Part shown: piece after piece, positions 1 through 5,549 of the stretch
How the letters are laid out: the number at the start of each line of letters is the position of its first letter
Position numbering within the stretch: the first letter of the stretch is position 1
Origin: Deltaproteobacteria bacterium
GTDB lineage: Bacteria; Desulfobacterota; DSM-4660; Desulfatiglandales; Desulfatiglandaceae
Length of the DNA stretch: 9,521 bases
Direction of reading: 5' to 3'
NCBI GenBank assembly: GCA_029932035.1
Contig: JAOZQV010000127.1
Coordinates: 1 to 9,521, forward strand
Translations under genes and position numbers: made by a program
The notes under the pieces: model-generated
What the model was told of the DNA's origin: nothing
The model's input: the letters and a program-made list of their open reading frames with translations, nothing else
The model's database searches: none

Positions 1-37
1 ATAGTTTTTGTATCGGTTTTTTGGCTGGACAGGTTGA

Positions 38-274
38 ATCGTTTTTTCAGGACTCTACCTGCTGGATAGGGAGAGGGGCGCCAGGGGATACCGATATGCC
101 ATGATGATGGCCGGTGGCATGGGAGAGCGGCTTTATTTGACCGCTTCGGCGCTCGGGTTGGGATGCTGCGGTATTGGCGCTTTCTATGATCGGGAGGCGT
201 CAGGACTCCTGGATCTAAACAATAAATCCAGGGTCCTCTACGTGGTGGCTGTTGGTCCGGTAAAGGTCGAATAA
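38..274 (+). pseudogene. SagB-type nitroreductase, C-terminal fragment
   Basis: The reading frame ending at TAA 272-274 encodes about 78 residues that look like the C-terminal end of SagB/ThcOx-type FMN-dependent nitroreductases: a RGYRYA segment, then an AGGMGERLYL helix, then ALGLGCCGIGAF, a region that in the family helps bind FMN and forms the dimer. Family members are usually 200 residues or more, so most of the protein is missing. In the same frame there are stop codons at 2-4 and 35-37, so the gene is either broken or frameshifted just inside the window, possibly at the T run 42-47. The stop is directly followed by the ATG of the MFS fragment (GAATAAATG), as in an operon. The family match is fairly secure; the claim that the gene is broken, rather than hit by a sequencing error, is less so. 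Only the window edge limits checking upstream. Confidence 0.6.
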
Positions 275-592
275 ATGATCCGGAAGACGGAAACCCCTCA
301 AACCTTTATCCTCCTTTTTCTCATCAGCTTTGCAACGGTGGGCTCCGCCTTTGTGGCAGCGGCCATTCCCGGCATGGCCACGACATTTGGGGTCTCCGTC
401 TCCACTGCCCAATGGGTCATCACCTTTTTTCTTGCCGGTTACGCTCTCGGAAACCTCGTGTGGGGCCCCCTGTCCAGTTCTATCGGGCGCAGGAGGATGC
501 TGATCACAGGGCTCTTCGTGGAGGTTACAGGGACCCTCTTCTGCCTCGCCGCGGCTTACCTCGGGGCCTTTCATCTGCTCCTTGCCTTTTTC
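275..592 (+). pseudogene. MFS transporter, N-terminal fragment
   Basis: Roughly the first 105 residues of a major facilitator superfamily drug/proton antiporter type transporter. Visible are a first membrane segment (residues about 10-30), a second beginning near the WVITFFLAGYALG stretch (47-59), the loop signature called motif A around WGPLSSSIGRRRML (63-76), and a third segment (77-95). A full transporter has about 400 residues and 12 membrane segments, so three quarters are missing. The frame stays open past residue 105 but changes abruptly into soluble, unrelated sequence, so the end near 592 is estimated from the protein content and is uncertain by about 10 bases. The ATG follows the nitroreductase stop without a gap, which suggests that the two were once co-transcribed. 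It cannot work as a transporter in this form. Confidence 0.65.
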
Positions 593-1902
593 GATAGCGG
601 CACTCCCCATTCGTCGGGTTATATCAATATGCCGCCCACCACGCAGAGCGATCCCTTGCATTACACCTTTAAGGCGGTCCCCTACGGAGGAAAGGTGAAA
701 ATAAGCGTCGGGTTCTATTCTGAAAACTCGTGGCTTGCGGGCCAGGGATCCACGGACAATATCAAAAACGACGATACGGCAGCCAACCAGACGATCACCA
801 TCAAGGAAAACAAGGTGCCCCTCAGGATAGACACGGTATACAGCCACAAGGAAAAGACCGTTCTGGGCCTGGGTGGGAGCCTCTTTTGGGAGGCTTCAGA
901 CGCGCCCACGGCCACCAAGGAGGATTTGAACTGCGGAAACCTGAATGGGGACCTTTGCGAGCTTGCCTGTATGACGGTAAGCGAGCATTTTGCAGCGGCC
1001 GGCTATTCGTGGAAGTCATACAGCACGGGCGTTGCGCCCTGCGGTTCCAGCGGAGAGGCCCAGCTCTTTCAGTTCGCCAACATGTCCATTGCCCAGGATC
1101 CTTATAAGGGGCATAAGACCAGCGGGTGCGGGTTTTTCAACATGGTCAGGATCGTCTACGATCTCATGGGCTCCCAGAACAACAATTTCTACTTAGATAA
1201 CTCCGGGGAAAAACACCTGGCAAGACAGATACGGCTTGCCTTGAACCAGAAACCCGAGATTGACATGCCGGACTCCAACAAGTGCTGGGGGGGGGCTTTT
1301 CACTCCCTTCGGACGCCTTTTTGCTCCACCCTTCAAGAAAGCTCATCAGCATCAACAGCGAATACGACAAGATCGAGGTCCTGCACCTGCCCCATAGCGC
1401 GGTGCCCGACGAAGATGCCCCCCTGGCCCAGGTCTATTCATCCGCCGGAACCAGGACAGGACTCATCTCAGGACCCATATGCGGGGCCGTGGCCCCGGAC
1501 GGCACCATCCTGATTCTGGAGAGTAAAAACCGGCGCATCCAGGCTTTCGATGTGGGGGGCAACCCGGCCCCGCATTTTGGATCGAAAAAAGATAAATACT
1601 ACGTTCCCCTGAAGGAGGAAGCCTATCCGGTTACATATCTGGATATGGCAGTGGAATATGTGGGGTATCTATACGTACTCTCTTACATCACAAACCAGGG
1701 TCTCTACCAGTACAGATTAGACATCTATACACCCCAGGGAGACTGGCTCTGCAGGACCAGCGAGGTTAACGCATCCAAATTGGACGTGGATTTCTGGCGA
1801 AACGCCTACACCCTCAACTACGAAAAACTGCGTTACCCGGACGGAACGCTTCCCACGGTGACCGAGCCCTCGGTGAGCCAGTGGATACCGTCTTCACCCT
1901 AA
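593..1902 (+). pseudogene. NHL-like hypothetical protein, 3' part, frameshifted
   Basis: Two consecutive open frames make up the C-terminal ~435 residues of one larger protein. The first runs in the MFS frame up to about 1295 and contains a Cys-containing stretch and a Ser/Asn/Gln-rich soluble sequence. The second continues from about 1285 to TAA 1900-1902 and looks like beta-propeller or NHL-type sequence: a DGTILILES segment followed by RRIQAFDVGGNPAPHFG, and a later YLYVLSY strand. The switch of frame falls in a run of nine G (1287-1295); ten or seven G would join the frames. No start codon or ribosome binding site belongs to this gene; it enters in-frame from the MFS fragment. The end, SQWIPSSP then stop, looks natural. 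I recognise no named family beyond the propeller-like part, and no function can be given. The cysteines would suit an extracytoplasmic protein, but that is inference. Confidence 0.55.
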
Positions 1903-1926
1903 GGGAAAATGCCTTGACAGGATGAA

Positions 1927-1943
1927 CCCCGCGTTCCGCGGGG
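1927..1943. repeat. GC-rich perfect hairpin (CCCCGCG-TTC-CGCGGGG)
   Basis: A seven-base GC-only stem with a three-base loop lies 25 bases after the stop of the preceding pseudogene. No T run follows on the plus strand, so it is not a classical intrinsic terminator in that direction. It may be a REP-like extragenic palindrome or a weak transcript-end hairpin. A single copy in this window cannot decide. Confidence 0.5.
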
Positions 1944-2021
1944 CAGGCAGGGATAGTCTGTTTATCCATAGCGTCGAATTAGAATTTGGAAAAGGCAAAG
2001 GACAGATTCTTGTGAATAGCA

Positions 2022-2037
2022 CGTTTTTTCAAAAACG
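2022..2037. repeat. A/T hairpin upstream of the transposase
   Basis: CGTTTTT and AAAAACG form a 16-base palindrome 29 bases ahead of the transposase start. It sits in the leader of the mobile-element gene. Hairpins at such positions in insertion sequences can limit translation from readthrough transcripts, but that role is only inferred here, and the stem is AT-rich and weak. Confidence 0.3.
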
Positions 2038-2066
2038 GTCTCAAGGCAATTATTCGTGGAGAAAAT

Positions 2067-2990
2067 ATGCGAAAAGTAATCGATATCCAGATGAAGTTTG
2101 GTGAAGTAGACATTTCAAAAGACGACTATTATTATCCTTTGCAGACCCTTAAAGACAATTTGTCTTTGTTTACCCCTGAGGTCTTGGATCGTATTAACCG
2201 GATTGTTCTACAGCATGGCCATCAGCTTATTGGTAAAAAAAAGACGAAGGACTAAGAGCAAGCTGTGACTCATTTGTTGTTGAAACCGATGTTCACTATC
2301 CGACAGATATCAATTTGCTTTTCGACGGGATGCGCAAAGTGATCCTTTTGATCATGACCCTATGCGATGATCTGGGCGTGTCTGGATGGCGAAAGGGTGT
2401 ATACAACCTGAAGAAGGTAAAGATCTACTTTCGAAAGGCCCAACAGTTAAAACGCTCGACATCGAAAGACAAAACAAAGAGAGCTAAAAGAGGGCAGTTG
2501 ATCATCGATGCACATATGGCGTATGTGGAATTGGCCAACTCTTTCATTGACACAGCTAAAGAAACAATCCGTTCTCTCTCATCTACGAACGTGATGGTTC
2601 ATTTGAGGATCGCAGAGATCCAAAAATACATTGCGCATGCTGAAAGGCAAATCGATCAAATTCGTAGAAGAGTTGTGGAAGGTGAAACCATTGCGCACCA
2701 CGAAAAGGTCTTTTCGCTCTTTGAAGAACACACCGAATGGATCAACAAAGGCAAAGCCGGTGTCTCGCAGGAATTGGGTCTCAAGGTTTGTGTTGTCAAA
2801 GATCAGTTTGGTTTCATCCTTCATCATCGGGTGATGCAGAACGAAACGGATGATCAGATTGCGGTCCCGATCATTCGAGAAACGAAAGAACGGTTTGCTG
2901 ACCTTGGCAGTTGCAGCTTTGGCATCGGACTTCACCTTCTGCCTGCTCCTGGAAAAAAGGTCTTCCTTTTCTATTTTATAGATCAATACC
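2067..2990 (+). pseudogene. ISNCY-like transposase, degraded
   Basis: The product starts at an ATG with a GGAG site (2058-2061) and matches what I know of ISNCY-group transposases: an N-terminal MRKV..QM..GEVDIS, then YPLQTLKDN, then CDSFVVETDVHYPTDINLLFD, then AHAERQIDQIRRRV, KVFSLFEEHTEWI.KGKAG and a C-terminal QFGFILHHRVM. Three lesions are visible. First, GEVDIS is followed almost at once by the LQTLKDN block, although about 90 residues normally separate them (in-frame deletion near 2117-2130). Second, the frame changes by -1 at a run of eight A (2235-2242): frame one stops at 2253-2255, while the next frame reads on as DEGLRASCDSFVV. Third, homology fades after about 2950 and the C-terminal catalytic part is gone; the open frame ends at 3019, inside brnA. 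It is a remnant that cannot catalyse transposition. No terminal inverted repeats could be identified. Confidence 0.8.
2235..2242 (+). other. A8 run at the transposase frame change
   Basis: Eight A followed by G lie exactly where the transposase frame changes by -1. This is either a one-base loss in a homopolymer, which fits a decaying element, or a slippery site for programmed -1 frameshifting of the kind used by some insertion sequences. As the rest of the gene is damaged, simple decay is the more likely reading. Confidence 0.45.
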
Positions 2991-2996
2991 CGTCCC

Positions 2997-3305
2997 TCAG
3001 CCGGCATGCTGTGAAGTAACATAGTCTTGGAGAATATCATTGATTTCAGTTTGCCAGCCCTTGCCATGGCCTTTGAAAAAATCTAACACCTCGGCGTTGA
3101 GCCTGATGGTAGTTGATTTTTTGGGGTTGCTTTTGGGCGGACGACCCCGCTTGGTCAAGGCTTTCAGTTGTGGAAACCCGGTAATCGGCTTCATCGCGGC
3201 TAATTGCTCATCGGTGAGCAGAGTATTGTCTTCCTTGGCCTGCTGGATGATAGCCTTGTCTTCCTTGTCTGTCGGCAAAATGGTTCCTGGTTTAAGTTTC
3301 GGCAT
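2997..3305 (-). CDS. brnA: BrnA-like antitoxin
   Basis: A 102-residue protein of the BrnA antitoxin family, which neutralises the BrnT ribonuclease toxin by binding it and, in the studied Brucella system, represses its own operon. The C-terminal half (about 62-96: KKSTTIRLNAEVLDFFKGHG followed by WQTEINDILQDYV) has the ribbon-helix-helix pattern: a short strand that reads DNA, then two helices. Before it lies RGRPPK (53-58), resembling an AT-hook and likely to add DNA contact. The N-terminal part is charged and probably binds the toxin. The start overlaps the 3' end of brnT by 14 bases, the usual toxin-first arrangement. A strong ribosome binding site (GGAGGTGA, plus-strand 3312-3319) lies 6 bases upstream, inside brnT. 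The stop lies within the remains of the transposase frame. The family call is firm; DNA binding here is inferred. Confidence 0.88.
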   Translation of the reverse strand: MPKLKPGTILPTDKEDKAIIQQAKEDNTLLTDEQLAAMKPITGFPQLKALTKRGRPPKSNPKKSTTIRLNAEVLDFFKGHGKGWQTEINDILQDYVTSQHAG

Positions 3306-3558
3306 ATCTGTTCACCTCCCTCCTGTTGGCTTTTCTCAGGCTGATAATTCTGACGATATCAGTCCGGTAGGTAAATACCAGATGATAAATGCGGACCCCA
3401 ACATAACCCAGCGCACAATAACGGGTTTCACCATATTCGTATCTGTCATCTTCCCATATCAGGGCGGTTTCCCATTCAAATCGCTCCACCAGGTCAAAAG
3501 AGAGCTTACGTCTTTTGATGTTGCGCTGATTCTTGTTTAGATCATATTCAATCTTCAT
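3292..3558 (-). CDS. brnT: BrnT-like ribonuclease toxin
   Basis: An 88-residue BrnT-family toxin; characterised members are small RelE-fold ribonucleases that stop growth by cutting RNA until bound by BrnA. Visible family features are the N-terminal EYDLNKNQRNI..R.LSFD (residues 4-22), the central acidic IWEDDR and ETRYCALGYVGVR (34-56), and the C-terminal RIISLRKANRREVNRY (70-85), whose Arg and Glu residues are of the kind implicated in catalysis. An upstream in-frame ATG at 3621 is rejected: the extra 22 residues are not family-like and would lie upstream of the promoter's start site. With the chosen ATG, the -10 box ends only 7 bases before the start codon, so translation is probably leaderless, and no ribosome binding site is present. 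It is co-transcribed with brnA. The protein appears full length with no lesion. Confidence 0.88.
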   Translation of the reverse strand: MKIEYDLNKNQRNIKRRKLSFDLVERFEWETALIWEDDRYEYGETRYCALGYVGVRIYHLVFTYRTDIVRIISLRKANRREVNRYAET

Positions 3559-3565
3559 ATTAATT

Positions 3566-3594
3566 ATTGTAGTAACACATATTCCAATTGTCAA
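3566..3594 (-). promoter_or_regulatory. sigma70 promoter of brnTA
   Basis: On the minus strand, TTGACA (plus 3589-3594) is separated by exactly 17 bases from TACAAT (plus 3566-3571), one mismatch from the consensus -10. Transcription would start near 3559, essentially at the brnT ATG (3558). No other promoter this good is seen nearby. Confidence 0.75.
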
Positions 3595-3614
3595 GCTATA
3601 TTTCGTTACTACAA
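3567..3614. promoter_or_regulatory. 10-bp inverted repeat, candidate BrnA operator
   Basis: TTGTAGTAAC (3567-3576) and GTTACTACAA (3605-3614) are perfect reverse complements separated by 28 bases. One arm overlaps the -10 box of brnTA and the other lies just upstream of the -35 box, so binding at both arms would bracket RNA polymerase. BrnA autoregulation is known in Brucella; that these arms are its site is inference from position and symmetry. Confidence 0.55.
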
Positions 3615-3621
3615 AAATCAC

Positions 3622-3945
3622 CCCGTAACTTCCATGATAGGCTTTATAGCGGGGGCTGGAATCGTGGTGCGCAACTCCATTATCCTGGTGGATTTTATTG
3701 AATTTCGGCTCAAACAGGGAATGCCGCTGGACAAGACAGTAATAGATGCCGGAGCGGTCCGTTTCCGGCCCATGATGCTCACGGCTGCGGCCGTTGTTGT
3801 TGCGGCATCTGTCATACTGTTTGACCCCATATTCCAGGGCCTGGCCATATCACTGATGGCGGGGGAAGTGGCCTCATTTTTTCTATCGCGCGTGACCGTG
3901 CCTGTGCTATACTACCTGGACAAGAGACGGGCGTTAGCGCATTGA
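3622..3945 (+). pseudogene. RND efflux permease, C-terminal fragment
   Basis: About the last 107 residues of an RND-superfamily (AcrB/CusA-like) inner-membrane efflux permease. The conserved block TSMIGFIAGAGIVVRNSIIL, followed by LVDFIEF, corresponds to the membrane segment and loop near TM10-TM11, the RFRPMMLTA block follows, and the last segment ends with a VPVLYYLDKR tail. Complete permeases have about 1,000 residues, so roughly 90% is missing. Homology reaches upstream of the first ATG (3634) to about VTS at 3625, which shows that this is the cut end of a longer gene rather than a small gene of its own. The break lies a few bases from the brnTA operator arm, so the mobile-element/brnTA segment abuts it. 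No ribosome binding site precedes the fragment. It is not expected to be functional. Confidence 0.8.
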
Positions 3946-3990
3946 AAACAGTGATTGTATAGGCTTCAAGATTGTGGGTGATGGAAGATC

Positions 3991-4019
3991 TTGGCATGAT
4001 TTCTGCTTTTACTGATAGT
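3991..4019 (+). promoter_or_regulatory. possible promoter of the ferritin-like gene
   Basis: TTGGCA (3991-3996) and GATAGT (4014-4019) are spaced by 17 bases, with one and two mismatches to the sigma70 consensus. The predicted start near 4026 gives a leader of about 36 bases. This is a moderate match in AT-rich sequence and may be fortuitous. Confidence 0.35.
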
Positions 4020-4027
4020 TGATCTTT

Positions 4028-4039
4028 AGAATATATTCT
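4028..4039. promoter_or_regulatory. 12-bp perfect palindrome AGAATATATTCT
   Basis: A complete 12-base palindrome sits just downstream of the possible promoter and 22 bases before the start of the ferritin-like gene, where a repressor would block transcription. Its symmetry differs from the 7-1-7 form of the PerR box, so no regulator can be named. Confidence 0.3.
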
Positions 4040-4061
4040 TTTTCAAAGTAAGGGGGCGCCT

Positions 4062-4571
4062 ATGACTGCAAATCGTGATCTAATCAAACTCTTTGAATAC
4101 GCGTTGAATCAAGAGAAAACCGGGAAAAGCTTTTTCCAGCAGTCGATTGAGCGCATGGGAATGGGTGCTGCAGTGAGTGCGTTCAAACGCCTGATAGAGG
4201 AAGAAGAGAAACATATTGAATTTATCAGCGGCATCCTGAAAAACCTCAAAGAGGGCTCTGGAATTGAGCTTTCCAGCATAAAAACGGGAGACCTGGAACC
4301 GACAAACTATTTTGACGATCGCGCTAAATCTGAATTCCTTCATCAGTGCATAGAGGGTTCCATGGTCCCCGATGTTACTGTGTTTAATACAGCATGGCTT
4401 ATTGAAAAGGACCTGAGTGAGTTTTATGAGAAAATGACCTCACAAACAGAAGGTTCAGCCAGGGATGCTTTCCTGATGTTGGCAAAATGGGAAAAGGGGC
4501 ATGAAAGATTTTTCAGGGAATACAGGGACAAACTTTCCGATGTGTATGCTGAAATGCCCTGGGGAGGATAG
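4062..4571 (+). CDS. ferritin-like (rubrerythrin-type) di-iron protein
   Basis: A 169-residue, all-helical protein with the four-helix pattern of rubrerythrin-type ferritin-like domains. Candidate iron ligands are E18 in the first helix (YALNQEKTG), E48 and H51 in the second (EEEEKHIEF), E115 in the third (IEKDLSEFY) and E144 and H147 in the fourth (WEKGHERFF). This spacing, Glu / ExxH / Glu / ExxH, is what a di-iron site needs. It lacks the C-terminal rubredoxin domain found in true rubrerythrin, so electrons would have to come from another protein. No signal peptide is seen; it should be cytoplasmic. The ATG is preceded by a G-rich site (AAGGGGG, 4050-4056). A thioredoxin gene follows after 25 bases on the same strand, probably in one operon. 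Likely roles, by family, are peroxide reduction or iron handling; which one is not shown by the sequence. Confidence 0.8.
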   Translation: MTANRDLIKLFEYALNQEKTGKSFFQQSIERMGMGAAVSAFKRLIEEEEKHIEFISGILKNLKEGSGIELSSIKTGDLEPTNYFDDRAKSEFLHQCIEGSMVPDVTVFNTAWLIEKDLSEFYEKMTSQTEGSARDAFLMLAKWEKGHERFFREYRDKLSDVYAEMPWGG

Positions 4572-4596
4572 GAAATCAGAGAAACAGGAGGTAAGA

Positions 4597-5052
4597 GTGG
4601 ATCAAAAGAATATTATTATAAAATGCGCCAACTGCGGGGCCAAAAATCGAATTCCTGAAGAGAGGCTGAACCAGGGACCCATATGTGGCAAGTGCAGGGC
4701 CCCCCTGAAGGTGGTGGATGCTCCCGCTGTTCCTGTTGACGTCACTGATCAGACCTTCAGCCGGGCGGTCTTATCCTTTCCCGGCCCGGTCTTGGTGGAC
4801 TGCTGGGCCCCATGGTGCGGACCCTGCAGGACGGTTGGGCCAGTACTTGAACAATTAGCATCAGAATATGCAGGCCGCCTGAAGATTGCAAAACTAAATG
4901 TGGATGAGAACCCTGCAACCGCATCCAAATATGGCATTCAGAGTATACCCACCATGCTGCTATTTAAGAATGGAAACCATGTTAACTCATTGGTGGGCGC
5001 CCTGCCAAAGCATGAGATAGAGCGGCATTTGGGCACGATTCTTATTACTTGA
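4597..5052 (+). CDS. TrxC-like thioredoxin with N-terminal zinc ribbon
   Basis: A 151-residue thioredoxin of the TrxC (thioredoxin 2) type, a cytoplasmic disulfide reductase. Residues 10-33 carry two CxxC pairs (C10/C13 and C30/C33) that should bind zinc; in E. coli TrxC the zinc module is linked to oxidative-stress sensing. The thioredoxin fold follows from about 48, with buried Asp68, active site WCGPC (73-77) and cis-proline P118 in SIPT. The usual Phe before the active-site Trp (VDFWA) is Cys here (VDCWA, C69). The start is a GTG at 4597, chosen because AGGAGG (4586-4591) lies 5 bases upstream and the zinc ribbon begins 9 residues later; the in-frame ATG at 4501 would lie inside the ferritin-like gene. 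The stop overlaps the convergent rubrerythrin gene by 8 bases. No terminator is visible between them. Confidence 0.9.
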   Translation: MDQKNIIIKCANCGAKNRIPEERLNQGPICGKCRAPLKVVDAPAVPVDVTDQTFSRAVLSFPGPVLVDCWAPWCGPCRTVGPVLEQLASEYAGRLKIAKLNVDENPATASKYGIQSIPTMLLFKNGNHVNSLVGALPKHEIERHLGTILIT

Positions 5053-5545
5053 CCAGTTTGAATTTCCCTTTTACGGCGGCGCATATGGGGCAATTATCCG
5101 GAGGGTTATCCTCGGCGACATAACCACAAACCTGGCACACGTAATAATCGGTCTCACGATCGGACAACATGTCGTTCATTGCCTTCTTGTAAAGCTCGGC
5201 ATGACCGGTTTCAACGTCCTTGGAATGGGAAAAAGCCTTTAATGCCCCTTCCTTTCCTTCATCGGAGGCATCTTTTATCAGACCGGGATATTCTTCTGCG
5301 TTTGCTTTGATCTCATTTTGAAAAGCGGTTTCGAGATTTTCCTCTGTGGATCCAATCTTGCCACGCATCAGTAACAGGAACCGCCGGGCATGAACAGATT
5401 CCGCCTCGGAAACGGCCCGAAACAGGCGAGCTATCTGGGAATAGCCTTCCGAATCAGCTTTTTTGGAAAAGGCTGCGTTTCGGATAGCGGCCTTTGATTC
5501 AGCTGCAAAGGCATAGGCAAGGTTTTTTTCTGTTTTTTCAGGCAT
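5045..5545 (-). CDS. rbr: rubrerythrin
   Basis: A 166-residue rubrerythrin, a cytoplasmic peroxidase of anaerobes that reduces H2O2 with electrons passed through its own rubredoxin domain. The ferritin-like domain occupies residues 1-125, with candidate di-iron ligands E16 (FAAESKA), E49/H52 (EAESVH), E78 or E84/E85 in the third helix and E112/H115 (VETGH). The C-terminal rubredoxin-like domain has C137/C140 (CQVCG) and C152/C155 (CPIC) for one iron. Length and order of domains are usual. The ATG at 5545 is chosen over an upstream one at 5575 because AAGGAG (plus 5555-5560) lies 9 bases ahead of it and the family sequence starts there. It begins 4 bases after the fabF stop, with its ribosome binding site inside fabF, so translation is probably coupled. 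It converges on the thioredoxin gene. Confidence 0.92.
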   Translation of the reverse strand: MPEKTEKNLAYAFAAESKAAIRNAAFSKKADSEGYSQIARLFRAVSEAESVHARRFLLLMRGKIGSTEENLETAFQNEIKANAEEYPGLIKDASDEGKEGALKAFSHSKDVETGHAELYKKAMNDMLSDRETDYYVCQVCGYVAEDNPPDNCPICAAVKGKFKLVK

Positions 5546-5549
5546 AGCA

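Noticed and set aside
1914..1919. TTGACA after the NHL-like pseudogene as a -35 box
   Set aside because: At 16-18 bases downstream lies the GC hairpin rather than anything like a -10 box.
1927..1943. GC hairpin as an intrinsic terminator
   Set aside because: No T tract follows on the plus strand, and the upstream side offers no A tract that would serve the other strand.
2579..3067. Minus-strand 162-codon open frame
   Set aside because: It is the antisense of the transposase remnant and the brnA 3' end, with no recognisable family.
3040..3540. Plus-strand 166-codon open frame
   Set aside because: It lies opposite brnTA, has no family resemblance and is explained as the antisense of two real genes.
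3559..3621. Longer brnT start at 3621
   Set aside because: The added residues are not BrnT-like and would be encoded upstream of the predicted transcription start; the region carries the promoter and operator.
4501..4596. N-terminal extension of the thioredoxin from an in-frame ATG at 4501
   Set aside because: It would overlap the ferritin-like gene by 71 bases and adds non-family residues; the GTG at 4597 has AGGAGG at the right spacing.
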